Counted from the first letter of the stretch, positions 36,014 to 45,776 are shown. The stretch is DNA of 54,669 bases from Puniceicoccales bacterium (GCA_031268175.1 JAIRXR010000009.1:1-54669); one strand, 5' to 3'. A program made the numbers and translations. Notes: generated by a model not told the origin, from the letters alone.

Positions 36014-36793
36014 TTACATGCGGGCTATATTAAGCAGATTGAAGAGCGAATGCACAACAATTGCCCCGCGAATGTCAGCATCGCGTTCATAAATTTTTAC
36101 CAGGCACACGCTTAGCACGAACATGGGCACAAATGCCACGGCATTGTTGTGCAGCAGCGCGAAAAAAAACGAAGTTGCGCCGATAGCAGCGAGGCCATTA
36201 CCGTAATTTTTTAGGACCTTATACACAAATCCACGGAAGAATATCTCTTCGGCGATTGGGGCAAAGACGACGGCTTGACAAATCAGAATCGCACGCAAAA
36301 AAACGCTATCGGTTGCTAGCAGCGCCGTGACCGCCTCCTGCTTAGCAAATGAAACATCAGGCTCTAACTTCGATAAAAGTCTCACCCAAATTGCTGCAAA
36401 GATGGAAACAGTCGACATGGTTATGCCAAAGTCATAGATCGCCGAGCGTATCATCCTCACAGGCGAATCGGCATTTCTGGGACTGTCGGATGCGAATATG
36501 CCACCAATGCGGGCGGCTAGAATCGCAAAAAATAGTATCAGTAGCGACGCAACAAGCTTCATAGTAATTAGCCCTACTTCAATACTTGCGCTGCTGAAAG
36601 CACCAACCAACGCGGCTGCCACGCCAATCAATCTGTAGACGCACGCACTGACCGCCACTGCGGTCAAGAAGGTCTTTGCGTCGTAGGGCAAAGCGTCGAC
36701 ACCAACGGCCTCGCGCGGCTTGCTAATCACTCTGTGCAACAGGCAACCGACAAAAAATGCTAGCAGACAAAGACTTAGAAATTGTTTAAACAT
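36014..36793 (-). CDS. CPBP-family intramembrane protease
   Basis: Integral membrane protein of about 259 aa with seven or eight helices. The metalloprotease motifs are EEIFFRG (Glu182 and Glu183, with the Arg), FFALLHN and VVHSLFN, all inside hydrophobic helices. CPBP (CAAX/Abi) members in bacteria are often linked to toxin immunity or envelope stress; the substrate here is unknown. The open frame begins upstream at 36868, overlapping the GspE-like gene; the ATG at 36793 avoids this and places a hydrophobic helix at the N terminus. Confidence 0.8.
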   Translation of the reverse strand: MFKQFLSLCLLAFFVGCLLHRVISKPREAVGVDALPYDAKTFLTAVAVSACVYRLIGVAAALVGAFSSASIEVGLITMKLVASLLILFFAILAARIGGIFASDSPRNADSPVRMIRSAIYDFGITMSTVSIFAAIWVRLLSKLEPDVSFAKQEAVTALLATDSVFLRAILICQAVVFAPIAEEIFFRGFVYKVLKNYGNGLAAIGATSFFFALLHNNAVAFVPMFVLSVCLVKIYERDADIRGAIVVHSLFNLLNIARM

Positions 36794-36830
36794 ATAGATA
36801 CCGAGCAAACATGATACGCGCCGTGGAAAT

Positions 36831-37817
36831 TTAGTCAAGTTCCCGCACCCCAGTATCCCACATGCCATTTTTTATGGCGCGGCGCATCGCGTCGTCCACG
36901 AACAGTGCGTCAAATGCGGCTTTGCGACCCGGCACACCGGTAATTTCGCGACTCGGCGCATCTACTTTCTCGAGCCATTGGTGGACAACGCATGAGAGCG
37001 ACTCCGCGATCAGCGTTCCATCGACTCCAAGGTCAAGCAATCTCGGGACAGCGCTCGCAGCGCCGTTTGCGTGGAGCGTTGAAAGGACGCAGTGCCCAGT
37101 GATGGCCGCACGAATCGCCAACTCCGCCGTTTCACTGTCTCGTATCTCACCGATAAATATGACATCTGGATCGTGGCGCAAAAATGCGCGCAGGGCCGTT
37201 GAAAACGTGAACCCAATTTCGGAATTTACGCCACTCTGCGAAAGACCATCGATTCTTTGCTCCACGGGATCTTCGCTCGTCAAAATTTTTATCTCCCCGC
37301 TGTTTATCTCACGCAAAACGCTGTACAGCGTCGTGGACTTGCCGCAGCCAGTTGGGCCAACGAACAGCGTCAACCCGCTCCGCGCGGCGATATTTTTCAG
37401 GAAAATTTTCAACTTGTCGTAGCCCTCCATTATCCTGTTGAGGGAGAAAAATTTCGCATCGCCGTTCAGTACACGCAACACCACGCTCTCGCCGAACTGC
37501 GTAGGCAAACACGATATGCGAAACTCGATTTCACTTCCGCCGATCATGCGGGCGATGCTCCCGTCCTGCGGCAGTCTAGTCTCAGCAATGTTCAAATTTG
37601 CAAGAACTTTTAGCCGCGAAAATACCGGCTTAGCTATTTCCTGGTCGCAGTTGTCCAGCGTAACCAACGTCCCGTCGATGCGGTATCGCACTGCGAATTT
37701 ACGATCGAAAATTTCGAAGTGTATATCCGATGCACGCAGCGCAACGGCCTCGCTAAAAATTTTATCAACGAATTGCGCAATTGGGCCGTTTTCCTGAAAA
37801 ATAATACCCTCTGACAT
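36831..37817 (-). CDS. Minimal GspE/PilB-type secretion ATPase
   Basis: Hexameric traffic ATPase of type II secretion/type IV pilus kind. ALRASDIHFEIFDRKFAVRY is the PilB/GspE N2 domain; the ATPase core has Walker A GPTGCGKSTTL, Asp box, and DPDVIFIGEIRDSETAELAI with the His box TGHCVLSTLHANGA. At 328 aa it is short: there is no N-terminal MshEN domain, and the zinc-binding tetra-Cys module after the core is missing. The core motifs are intact, so it could be functional. No other T2SS/T4P genes lie nearby, so its partner system must be elsewhere or lost. It starts 1 nt after the psd stop. Confidence 0.8.
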   Translation of the reverse strand: MSEGIIFQENGPIAQFVDKIFSEAVALRASDIHFEIFDRKFAVRYRIDGTLVTLDNCDQEIAKPVFSRLKVLANLNIAETRLPQDGSIARMIGGSEIEFRISCLPTQFGESVVLRVLNGDAKFFSLNRIMEGYDKLKIFLKNIAARSGLTLFVGPTGCGKSTTLYSVLREINSGEIKILTSEDPVEQRIDGLSQSGVNSEIGFTFSTALRAFLRHDPDVIFIGEIRDSETAELAIRAAITGHCVLSTLHANGAASAVPRLLDLGVDGTLIAESLSCVVHQWLEKVDAPSREITGVPGRKAAFDALFVDDAMRRAIKNGMWDTGVRELD

Positions 37818-37818
37818 T

Positions 37819-38748
37819 TTATGGAAATGTGGCGATTTCGTCCCCCATCAAGACATAGGTTTCCATGCCACGTGCTGTGTTTTCGAGAATGTCCGGCGAA
37901 AAAGTCACCCGTCCATTTTCAAATACCAGGATCACCGTAGAGCCTCCAAACTCGAAGTATCCCTTTTCCTCTCCCTTTAGCGCCGGCTTTCCCGAATGAA
38001 ATGTTTGCCTCAGTGAACCAACGCACGTCGCCCCTATCTCAATCATCAAAATGTCTCCGCATGTTTCCGTGTGGAGAAGCGTATACATGCGCTTGTTTTT
38101 CAAAAATGCGCCGACCTTTCCGGCCATCGCGATGGGATGGACGGAGGAGTACGCACCGCCTATCAAAAACGTTTTCTCCGGCACGCAGGAAATTGGGAAG
38201 TGAAATCGGTGATAATCCGTCGGGCAGAGCCGCGAAATCAGGATGTTTCCATTGGTAAATTTGCCGGCAGCCTCGCCATCTACTATCAAATCTTCTGCGG
38301 ACAGCTTTTCCCCTTTTATGAAGAACGGAGAAAGATTTCGCATGCTGGCGTAGGCCAAATGCCTGCCGTCAACGGGAGAAATCACCGCATTTGCGGACGG
38401 TGAAATTGGTCGAGCGGACGGTTTCAACTTTCTGGAAAAAAAATCGTTAAATGACGTAAATTCCGGAACTTTTTTCTCGAAGGAGTCGATTCGCAACCTG
38501 AATCTTTCAATGAATGGCTCTATTCTCCACCTGCTGGCCGCACTGGATGCCCATTTTCCAACGATCACTGAGAAAATTTTTCGTCTTATCAGTGGCGCCA
38601 GCGTCAATCTACCGGCGGCCGTCGCATAGGCCAATCGCATCGCCACGCCGTGGAAAACTTCCTCCTCCTCCACGGTTTTTGCGTAGCGGTTGAAAAACAA
38701 AACTCGCCTCACCGCTTGCGAGGATAGCCTACGCGTAAAAAAAATCAA
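37819..38748 (-). CDS. psd: Phosphatidylserine decarboxylase proenzyme
   Basis: Makes phosphatidylethanolamine from phosphatidylserine. FFSRKLKPSARP, FISCVPEKTFLIGGAYSSV with the YHRFHFPI block, and the autocleavage motif FGGST at 267-271 (the new pyruvoyl N terminus forms from Ser270) are present. The usual L-G-S-T reads G-G-S-T here. The N-terminal FFNRYAKTVEEEEVFHG resembles chlamydial and other PVC Psd proteins. The frame begins with TTG at 38748; GTG at 38715 is an alternative. It is the first of four closely spaced genes running to tsaE. Confidence 0.92.
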   Translation of the reverse strand: MIFFTRRLSSQAVRRVLFFNRYAKTVEEEEVFHGVAMRLAYATAAGRLTLAPLIRRKIFSVIVGKWASSAASRWRIEPFIERFRLRIDSFEKKVPEFTSFNDFFSRKLKPSARPISPSANAVISPVDGRHLAYASMRNLSPFFIKGEKLSAEDLIVDGEAAGKFTNGNILISRLCPTDYHRFHFPISCVPEKTFLIGGAYSSVHPIAMAGKVGAFLKNKRMYTLLHTETCGDILMIEIGATCVGSLRQTFHSGKPALKGEEKGYFEFGGSTVILVFENGRVTFSPDILENTARGMETYVLMGDEIATFP

Positions 38749-38774
38749 TTAATAAACGCATAGCGCAGCAAATA

Positions 38775-38852
38775 GCAAATTCGCTGCCGAGTAGCGAACT
38801 TTGCCGCCACCGCTCCCAAGCCCTCGCAGGGCGGTAGGGCGCCCTTCGCTAC
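38775..38852. repeat. Structured intergenic element with competing inverted repeats
   Basis: GTAGCGAA (38791-38798) is perfectly complementary to TTCGCTAC (38845-38852). It also pairs with an upstream TTCGCT (38780-38785), extended by GCAAA/TTTGC. An inner GCCCTCGCAGGGC hairpin lies between. It sits between the Gfo/Idh stop and the psd start, and could be a REP-like repeat, a terminator or an attenuator. Confidence 0.45.
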
Positions 38853-38886
38853 AAAATTAGCGTGGAGCTGAGCAGCTGAAAAATTT

Positions 38887-39807
38887 TCAGGAAGCCGCGG
38901 CGATCAGATTCGTAATTTCGAGGGCCAGCGCCAGCGTCTTCTTCCCGAAGTGGATGTTGACCTTCGGCTCCGTGTGATTTCTGACGCAGCGGATGAAGGA
39001 TAGAATCTCAGTTTTCAGAGGTTCCTCTTTTTCGATTGGGATCTCGTTCCTCTCCAGTCCACCGGCAGTCATTCGCATCAAATGGCCACTTTGCGCCGTA
39101 AAATCCAGGGATAGATAGGTTTGCGACTGAAAAATCCTTATCTCGCGCAGTTTTTTCTCGCTCACGCGGCTGACGTTCAAATCCGCTACGCATCCGTTGG
39201 CAAAGTGCAGCCTGGCGTTGGCGATGTCCTCGGACTTTGACAAAACTTTTATGCCGATTGCCTCGATGGATTCGATCTCGGACTTAACCAATTGCAAAAT
39301 TATGCCTATGTCGTGAATCATAAGGTCGAGCACAACGCCGACGTCCGTCCCCCTTCCGCTGAATTGGGCCAGGCGCTGGGATGTGACGAATCGTGGGTTC
39401 GCAACGGAGTCCTCCAAAAACTTCATAACCGGGTTGTAGTGCTCTATGAGCCCAACTTGCAAAATTCTATCACGCCCCTCGGCGGCTTTTAAAATTCGTT
39501 CCGCATCCTCCGTCGACGACGCCAGCGGTTTTTCTATCAGCAGATGGCAATTGCTTTCAATCAGAGGAATTGCGGTTTCCGCGTGCCTATCCGTTGGCGT
39601 CACGACGCTCACGCAGTCACATTTTTCGCCGAGCTCTCCGATGGAATTAAAAACTTCGCAGCCGTACCTGGCTGCAATTTCACTCGCGCGTTCGGCATTT
39701 GAGTCGCACACGCCAACCAGGGAACATCCGTCCAGTGCCGCATATATCCTCGCATGGTGCTGGCCGAGATACCCAACGCCAATTACTCCGCACTTTAGCT
39801 GTTTCAC
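38887..39807 (-). CDS. Gfo/Idh/MocA-family oxidoreductase
   Basis: NAD(P)-dependent sugar oxidoreductase of 306 aa. The Rossmann motif GVIGVGYLGQHHARIY, the EKP motif in LLIEKPLASS and the catalytic segment LDLMIHDIGIILQLVK are clear. The start GVxGxGxLGQHHARIY and DLMIHDIxI are wording typical of the GnnA-like group (UDP-GlcNAc 3-dehydrogenase of lipid A modification), but no GnnB aminotransferase or lpx gene is visible beside it, so the substrate is open. An ORF on the other strand overlaps its 5' end and is not supported there. Confidence 0.82.
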   Translation of the reverse strand: MKQLKCGVIGVGYLGQHHARIYAALDGCSLVGVCDSNAERASEIAARYGCEVFNSIGELGEKCDCVSVVTPTDRHAETAIPLIESNCHLLIEKPLASSTEDAERILKAAEGRDRILQVGLIEHYNPVMKFLEDSVANPRFVTSQRLAQFSGRGTDVGVVLDLMIHDIGIILQLVKSEIESIEAIGIKVLSKSEDIANARLHFANGCVADLNVSRVSEKKLREIRIFQSQTYLSLDFTAQSGHLMRMTAGGLERNEIPIEKEEPLKTEILSFIRCVRNHTEPKVNIHFGKKTLALALEITNLIAAAS

Positions 39808-39815
39808 TGCTCATT

Positions 39816-40196
39816 GTGTCTACTGCACGGCGGAAGTTGTTCAAGGAAAATAGTGCTCTGAAATTTTTCACCGTAAAAATTTTAAATCTCGTAAAATATT
39901 CCTTGTGTTTGTATGGATTCAAGAGCCTTTTAGAGCGTGAAAGTTCGTCCTATCCGTCGCCTTTCGATGCCAGCACCAAATGCGAAAATTTCAAAGCATG
40001 CGGCTTGGACTCGGGCAACGACAAAGACAAAGGTTCGAAAAGTAGCAAACAGCCCGCATCCAAAACCAAAGACAAATTTAGAGAGGCAGCGAAGAAAGCG
40101 TTTCGCACTCAACCCGTAGTCGGGAATGTGTGGCTGGACAATATTTGGCTAATCGAGAAAATGTGCGAAGTTGGTGAAATTTTGCCGGGCATCTAA
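39816..40196 (+). CDS. Possible small Lys-rich protein, unknown
   Basis: A frame with no recognisable family: a Lys/Ser-rich middle (DKGSKSSKQPASKTKDKFRE) and a more protein-like end (GNVWLDNIWLIEKMCEVGEI). The GTG at 39816 is the first in-frame start beyond the oxidoreductase gene; TTG codons at 39903 and 39909 are alternatives. No ribosome site or promoter is evident. The long-ORF version overlaps the oxidoreductase on the other strand. I list it because the 474-nt interval to the tRNAs is otherwise empty. Confidence 0.3.
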   Translation: MSTARRKLFKENSALKFFTVKILNLVKYSLCLYGFKSLLERESSSYPSPFDASTKCENFKACGLDSGNDKDKGSKSSKQPASKTKDKFREAAKKAFRTQPVVGNVWLDNIWLIEKMCEVGEILPGI

Positions 40197-40281
40197 TTTT
40201 TTCAGCGGAAAGTAGTGGCAAAGTTCGATTCTGCCCTCCCCTAGCGTTTTTCGGTAAAATTTTTCACTCTCTAGTTTTATC

Positions 40282-40356
<75 letters not shown>

Positions 40357-40496
40357 ATGCACAAATTTGTATAAATGCGATGTTTTCAATGTCAATGGTA
40401 AAAACGCCTCCTTCCCGCGGCACATCACAGAAGCCGCAACCACGAAACTGCGAAGCACAACAGGTATTCGCAGCCGATTTAGGACTTGGAAAAATT

Positions 40497-40571
<75 letters not shown>

Positions 40572-40584
40572 ACTGCCCAAGCCG

Positions 40585-40613
40585 TATCAAGCACAATGCG
40601 CCATTTTTGTCAA
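40585..40613 (-). promoter_or_regulatory. Promoter of the tRNA-Met/tRNA-Asn unit
   Basis: Minus strand TTGACA (40608-40613), 17-bp spacer, TTGATA (40585-40590), 13 nt upstream of the tRNA-Met 5' end. It overlaps the last codons of the Nudix gene. Confidence 0.65.
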
Positions 40614-41224
40614 GTGGCTTGTGAAATGGACTCAAATTTTCCAGACGTCCGCGGCTGGATGTCCAGCAGCATGTACTTCGCGATCGCGGCAATGGCAATG
40701 CAGTGGGAAATTTTTCCCTCGGCAACGGCATCAGCAAGCTCCTCCCGCGTCAGCAATGAAGTGGATAGGTCTTCGAATTCATCGAAATTGGTATCCTTCA
40801 CCTTGCGGCAATTTTTTACTAGGACGACGTGCGTGGCGTTGGTTTGAATGGCCGGATTCGGATAAATCTCGGCGATCTGTTCCGCGAATTCTCCGCAAAA
40901 ACCGGTCTCCTCTTCGAGTTCCCGCGTCGCTGCGTCAACGGCACTCTCTCCGCTGTGGATGCCACCTCCAGGTAATTCAAGTGAAAAATTTTCCACGCCG
41001 AAGCGATACTGCTCGACGAGGACAATTCTACCGTCATCGGTCTCTGCGACCACCTGCACCCCGTCGCCGCAGTCTACCATGAAAAAATCCCCGACTTTTC
41101 CCTTCGTCACATTCTCGAATTTGCAGCGCAGTATACCAAAAATCGCGTAGCTACCAACTTTCTCCGTGGTAAGTTTTCGCCACCTATCTAAGCTCCTATT
41201 ATCCACTGCCGAGCAATGTGCCAA
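40610..41224 (-). CDS. Nudix hydrolase (ADP-ribose pyrophosphatase-like)
   Basis: Cytosolic hydrolase of nucleoside diphosphates linked to another group. The Nudix box is complete: [20 protein letters not shown] followed by ETGF. The flanking [21 protein letters not shown] (the last part of which leads into the box) resembles ADP-ribose pyrophosphatases of the NudF type. Residues 1-20 are poorly conserved; the frame opens with TTG at 41224, and GTG at 41206 is an alternative. It is divergent from pgk. The tRNA promoter is inside its 3' end. Confidence 0.88.
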   Translation of the reverse strand: MAHCSAVDNRSLDRWRKLTTEKVGSYAIFGILRCKFENVTKGKVGDFFMVDCGDGVQVVAETDDGRIVLVEQYRFGVENFSLELPGGGIHSGESAVDAATRELEEETGFCGEFAEQIAEIYPNPAIQTNATHVVLVKNCRKVKDTNFDEFEDLSTSLLTREELADAVAEGKISHCIAIAAIAKYMLLDIQPRTSGKFESISQAT

Positions 41225-41307
41225 CTTTTATTGCCTTTTCAAGGTTTCGTTGTTGCAAAACTAAAACGCTACAGTACACTTGTCGGTATTGCGAGGTTAG
41301 AGAGTTC

Positions 41308-42522
41308 ATGCAAAAAATAAAAACTGTGGCCGATATTTCCTGCCAGGGGAAAAGAGTTTTTCTGCGCGCTGATTTTAACGTTCCACTCGATGAAAAGGGA
41401 AATGTCTCCGACGATTCGCGCGTTGTGGCAGCATTGCCAACCATACGCTACCTCATACAAAGCGGGGCAAAGGTAATTCTGGCGTCGCACCTGGGAAGAC
41501 CGAACGGAGAGAGAATAATAAAGTACTCCATGCGCAACGTCGCGCTGTCGCTGGCTAAGCACCTCGGTCAACCAGTTTTGTTCCTGCCAGACTGCATAGG
41601 GGATGAAGTGCTACACGCCGTTAACAAAATGGCGGATGGCACAGTCGTGCTCCTCGAAAATCTGAGATTTTACAAAGAGGAAACGGACAATGATCCGAAA
41701 TTTGCCGAAGCGCTCGCCGCGCTGGCGGACATCTACGTCAACGATGCGTTCGGATCAGCCCACAGGGCGCATGCATCGACCGATGGAATCACAAAATTTA
41801 CCCGTGAAAACGTCGCTGGACTTCTGATGGAAAAGGAATTGGAATTTCTTGGCGCAAGGATCGCAAATCCGGAGCGTCCGTTCGTAGTTATTCTTGGCGG
41901 AGCAAAGATTAGCGATAAGATAAGTGTCATCTACAATCTTCTACAAAAGGCAAATTCCATGCTAATCGGAGGCGCCATGGCATACACCTTTCTTGCGGCT
42001 AAGGGAATTTCGACCGGGAGCAGCCCAGTGGAAACTGACAAAATACCGGTGGCAGCGGAGACAATCCGCATGGCGGAAAGTATGGGCGTCAAGCTGATCT
42101 TTCCAGTAGATCACGTCGTAGCAGCTGCCTTTGACAAGGAAACCATGACAGCCACGGATGTTTCGACGTCCGACGGGGAAATTCCAGCAGGTAAAACTGG
42201 CATTGACATAGGGCCAAGGACAGTGGAGCTGTTCGGTAGCGAAATTGCGTCCGCCAAAACGATTTTTTGGAACGGCCCCATGGGAATTTTTGAAATGGAA
42301 GGATCATCGGCGGGAACGTTTGCCATTGCAAAGGCAGTGGCTAGGCCCGGCGTGACCTCCATCATCGGAGGAGGAGATTCGGCCAGGGCGATTGCAATGA
42401 GTGGCGTCGGGAACAGTGTGTCGTTCGTGAGCACCGGTGGCGGTGCGGGCTTGAAATTCCTCGAAGGTGGCACTTTGCCCAGCGTCGAGGTGCTCGATAA
42501 ATTGTACAATCCGGAGGATTGA
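41308..42522 (+). CDS. pgk: Phosphoglycerate kinase
   Basis: Produces ATP from 1,3-bisphosphoglycerate in glycolysis. N-terminal KRVFLRADFNVPLDEKGNVS, LILASHLGRPNG-type KVILASHLGRPNGE, FYKEETDNDPKFAEALAALA, NDAFGSAHRAHAS, and C-terminal nucleotide block IIGGGDSARAIAMSGVGN are typical. The frame extends upstream to 41218 over the Nudix start, but the ATG at 41308, preceded by GAGAG, gives the usual length (404 aa). TTGCAA and TACACT around 41250-41272 may be its promoter. It leads into tpiA and ftsK. Confidence 0.96.
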   Translation: MQKIKTVADISCQGKRVFLRADFNVPLDEKGNVSDDSRVVAALPTIRYLIQSGAKVILASHLGRPNGERIIKYSMRNVALSLAKHLGQPVLFLPDCIGDEVLHAVNKMADGTVVLLENLRFYKEETDNDPKFAEALAALADIYVNDAFGSAHRAHASTDGITKFTRENVAGLLMEKELEFLGARIANPERPFVVILGGAKISDKISVIYNLLQKANSMLIGGAMAYTFLAAKGISTGSSPVETDKIPVAAETIRMAESMGVKLIFPVDHVVAAAFDKETMTATDVSTSDGEIPAGKTGIDIGPRTVELFGSEIASAKTIFWNGPMGIFEMEGSSAGTFAIAKAVARPGVTSIIGGGDSARAIAMSGVGNSVSFVSTGGGAGLKFLEGGTLPSVEVLDKLYNPED

Positions 42523-42527
42523 GGCCC

Positions 42528-43307
42528 GTGGGTAAGAGCAGGAGGTATCTGATCGCCGGAAACTGGAAAATGAACATTCCAAGTTCCGACGCCGGGCAAC
42601 TCATAGCTGACATCGTCGCCAAAATCGCAAACGTGACCAAGATGGACGTTTTGGTCTGCCCTCCGTTTACGTCAATCCACTCCGCAAAGAATGCTCTCGC
42701 CGGTATGGCCGGAATTTTCCTCGGCGCACAAAATTTTTATCCAGAGAAGAATGGCGCGTACACGGGAGAGATATCAGCCGTCATGCTACGCGAGCTCGGC
42801 GTTTCACACGTAATCGTAGGACACAGCGAGCGCAGGATACACTTCAGCGAAAGCGACAAATTCATAAACAGCAAGGTGCGGTATGCGCTGGCCAGCAACC
42901 TAATTCCAATTCTGTGCGTCGGTGAAACCGCCGATCAGCGAAAAAAAGGAGAAGAGTTGGCAGTGGTTACATCGCAGCTCCGAAGCGGACTAGGAGGAAT
43001 TTCCCAGGCTGATGCAAAGAAGCTCACCGTAGCCTATGAGCCGGTGTGGGCGATTGGAACCGGCGAAACCGCTACGGCGGAGGTTGCGCAGGTCATGCAC
43101 GCGTTCATTCGCAATTTACTCGTGGACCTGTTCGGACAAAAAGCAGCAAGCACGGTAAAAATACTGTACGGCGGATCCATGAGGCCGGACAATGCCAAAG
43201 ATCTCCTCGGGCAGGATGACATCGACGGAGGATTGATCGGAGGCGCCTCACTGCAGGCTGGATTATTCGCCGACGTGGTGAAGATTGCCGGCGAACTAGC
43301 CGATTGA
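42528..43307 (+). CDS. tpiA: Triosephosphate isomerase
   Basis: Interconverts dihydroxyacetone phosphate and glyceraldehyde 3-phosphate. YLIAGNWKMN (Lys of the active site), VIVGHSERR (catalytic His) and VAYEPVWAIGTGETA (catalytic Glu) are present, plus KILYGGSMRPDNA. The GTG at 42528 has a GGAGG 10 nt upstream, which suits initiation; the overlapping TTG at 42519 lies only 1 nt after that GGAGG. Length 259 aa is normal. It is directly downstream of pgk. Confidence 0.96.
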   Translation: MGKSRRYLIAGNWKMNIPSSDAGQLIADIVAKIANVTKMDVLVCPPFTSIHSAKNALAGMAGIFLGAQNFYPEKNGAYTGEISAVMLRELGVSHVIVGHSERRIHFSESDKFINSKVRYALASNLIPILCVGETADQRKKGEELAVVTSQLRSGLGGISQADAKKLTVAYEPVWAIGTGETATAEVAQVMHAFIRNLLVDLFGQKAASTVKILYGGSMRPDNAKDLLGQDDIDGGLIGGASLQAGLFADVVKIAGELAD

Positions 43308-43424
43308 GAGAAAGCAGGCAATTTGCCGCCACGGCTGATTTTAGCCCGTGGACGCGCCTGGCGTATCCCAAGCGACACGCACAAAAATGCTGACTATTTT
43401 TTGAAAAATCTTTCCTTGGTGGCC

Positions 43425-45776
43425 ATGGCATCGCAGAAGGAGTGGAAATTCTTCCGCCAAAAACAAAAACGCGCGAATCACGGACGGCGCCACATCGCCC
43501 TTAGCGTTACGATTTCTGTCTTTGCTGTGCTGCTGTTGGCAGCGTTCATCGATTTTTCACCGCACCAGACGAGGCTCGTTAGCACGCATTCCTACGACCC
43601 GGACATTGGGGAAAATATTTTCGGAGAATTTGGGGCAAATATCGTCTTCTATGCCATGAGGTACCTTGGACTTGCCGCATGGCTCCTACCCCTAAGCCTG
43701 CTCATGGTGGCCGGCATGCTGTTCCGGCCGGAGACGAAGCCTCTCAATGCCGGTCGACTGCTCGCCATCGCCGCGATGCTCATAGGAGCCGCCGGAGTTT
43801 TGGAATACGTCCACGGCAATTGCATGTCGCAGGAAACTTTTCTTGGGATTTCCGGCAACAGATTTTCAGCGCACCTCGGTGGGACTGTCGGATATTTTAC
43901 ATTTCGCTGCGCCATTGAGAAGATTTTCGGCAGCATCGGCGGGATGATCTTGCTGGCCACGACCTTTACCATTTCCGCGCCCTATGTTTTCACGAAAGGA
44001 ACATCCCTCGACATAGCCCTCGAAAGAAGAATGGAGCAATATGGCTACTTTCGCACGATCGTATGGGGTGGCATTAGGATTATTTTCCGGGCCATTCGCG
44101 TCGTTTTGCTGTGGATTTTTGTGAAAATTTTCCACGCCCTGCGCTGGGTAGCGCAAAAGAGACTTCCAGCAAAGTACCCGGAAGGATTTGAAATTCGCGA
44201 AAGCTCAGAAATTGGAAACAAGGCGACGGCGCCCAAGGGGAAAAAATTTCGAGTGGAGCGCGCGACTCCGGCAGGGAACTACACCATGCCTCCCGTAGAG
44301 CTGTTGCAGCGGGCGAAAAAAATATCCAGCGACGATGACCACACGGCCATCTCAAAGCAGCTAATCGACACGCTTGCGCAATTCGGAATCGCCGTAAATC
44401 CCGGAGAAGTTCACGTTGGACCGGTGATTACGAGATATGAAATTTCTCCGGCTCCCGGAGTGCGCGTGGAAAAAATCGAAAACCTGGACAAGAATATCGC
44501 CCTGAACCTGCGGGCCCAATCGGTCAGAATTCTTGCGCCGGTACCCGGGCGTGGGTGCGTCGGCGTTGAGCTGCCAAACCGCAACCCGCAGATGGTGTGC
44601 CTGCGTGAAATTTTGGAATCACCGGATTGGCACGGAGTGAAGGCTGACATACCGATCGTCCTCGGACGCGGGACGACCGGAGAGCCGATGATCAATGACC
44701 TCGCTAAGATGCCGCACATGCTGATCGCCGGCGCAACCGGATCCGGGAAAACGGTTTGCATAAACGCGATCATCGCCTCGCTCGTGTACCACTCCGCGCC
44801 GGATGATTTGAGGTTCATAATGGTGGATCCAAAAATCGTCGAGATGCAGGTATTCAATAAGTTGCCGCATATGCTCATTCCAGTCGTTACGGATCCCAAG
44901 AAGGTCCCCAATGCGCTGAAATGGCTGATATGCGAAATGGAACTGCGCTACAAAATCTTCGCAGCGGCCGGTGTGCGCAACATCGCCGGGTTTAACGCGA
45001 AAATTTTGAAAAACGCCGAGGAAACGAGGCGTGCCGAAGAATTGGATCGTTCACTTTCACCCGAGGAGCGATCGGCGGTAAATAGCGCCTCTGCGGGAAA
45101 TTCCGGCGGCATAGACATTCCAGACAAAAAAATTCCCTACATAGTGTGCATCATAGATGAATTAGCGGACTTGATGATGGTTGCCCCGGCGGACATAGAG
45201 ACCTGCGTGGCCAGGCTTGCACAATTGGCGCGTGCTGCAGGGATACACCTAATTCTCGCCACTCAACGGCCATCCGTAAACGTAATAACCGGCGTAATTA
45301 AGGCCAATTTGCCCAGCCGCATCGCCTTCAAAGTGGCATCGAAGGTAGATAGCAGGACGATCCTCGATGGCAGCGGAGCCGAAGCGCTGCTCGGCCGCGG
45401 AGACATGCTGTTCCAGCCACCTGGCGCCGGCGGCCTGCTGCGTGCGCAGGGGGCGCTCGTCTCCGACGACGAAATCAACAAAATTGTCGACTTCCTAAGT
45501 TCGAAGAACGGGGCCCCGGCCTATGCGATGGACGTCCACGCACTCGTCGAAAACGGAGAGGACGGCGAGGATTTTTCCGACGGAAATTGGGAAGACGAAA
45601 TGATGCCGCGGGCACTTGAAATAATTCGCAGTAGCGACCGAGCGTCGACATCCCTTCTGCAGCGCCGCTTGAAGATTGGCTACAATCGTGCGGCGAGAAT
45701 CATGGAAGCTCTGGAGGCAAAGGGACTGGTGAGCGGAACAAACGGCCAGCAAAGGGGCGACCACGACATTTCCTAG
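43425..45776 (+). CDS. ftsK: DNA translocase FtsK
   Basis: Septal DNA pump that clears the chromosome dimer region at division. 783 aa: four to five membrane helices in the first 200 residues, a linker, and the motor with Walker A AGATGSGKTVCINAI, Walker B IVCIIDELADLMM, LILATQRPSVNVITG and GRGDMLFQPPG. A gamma-type winged helix closes the protein (RSSDRASTSLLQRRLKIGYN). The open frame starts at a TTG (43323); the ATG at 43425 begins the basic pre-membrane segment. It is 117 nt downstream of tpiA; a secG gene is often found here but is absent. Confidence 0.95.
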   Translation: MASQKEWKFFRQKQKRANHGRRHIALSVTISVFAVLLLAAFIDFSPHQTRLVSTHSYDPDIGENIFGEFGANIVFYAMRYLGLAAWLLPLSLLMVAGMLFRPETKPLNAGRLLAIAAMLIGAAGVLEYVHGNCMSQETFLGISGNRFSAHLGGTVGYFTFRCAIEKIFGSIGGMILLATTFTISAPYVFTKGTSLDIALERRMEQYGYFRTIVWGGIRIIFRAIRVVLLWIFVKIFHALRWVAQKRLPAKYPEGFEIRESSEIGNKATAPKGKKFRVERATPAGNYTMPPVELLQRAKKISSDDDHTAISKQLIDTLAQFGIAVNPGEVHVGPVITRYEISPAPGVRVEKIENLDKNIALNLRAQSVRILAPVPGRGCVGVELPNRNPQMVCLREILESPDWHGVKADIPIVLGRGTTGEPMINDLAKMPHMLIAGATGSGKTVCINAIIASLVYHSAPDDLRFIMVDPKIVEMQVFNKLPHMLIPVVTDPKKVPNALKWLICEMELRYKIFAAAGVRNIAGFNAKILKNAEETRRAEELDRSLSPEERSAVNSASAGNSGGIDIPDKKIPYIVCIIDELADLMMVAPADIETCVARLAQLARAAGIHLILATQRPSVNVITGVIKANLPSRIAFKVASKVDSRTILDGSGAEALLGRGDMLFQPPGAGGLLRAQGALVSDDEINKIVDFLSSKNGAPAYAMDVHALVENGEDGEDFSDGNWEDEMMPRALEIIRSSDRASTSLLQRRLKIGYNRAARIMEALEAKGLVSGTNGQQRGDHDIS

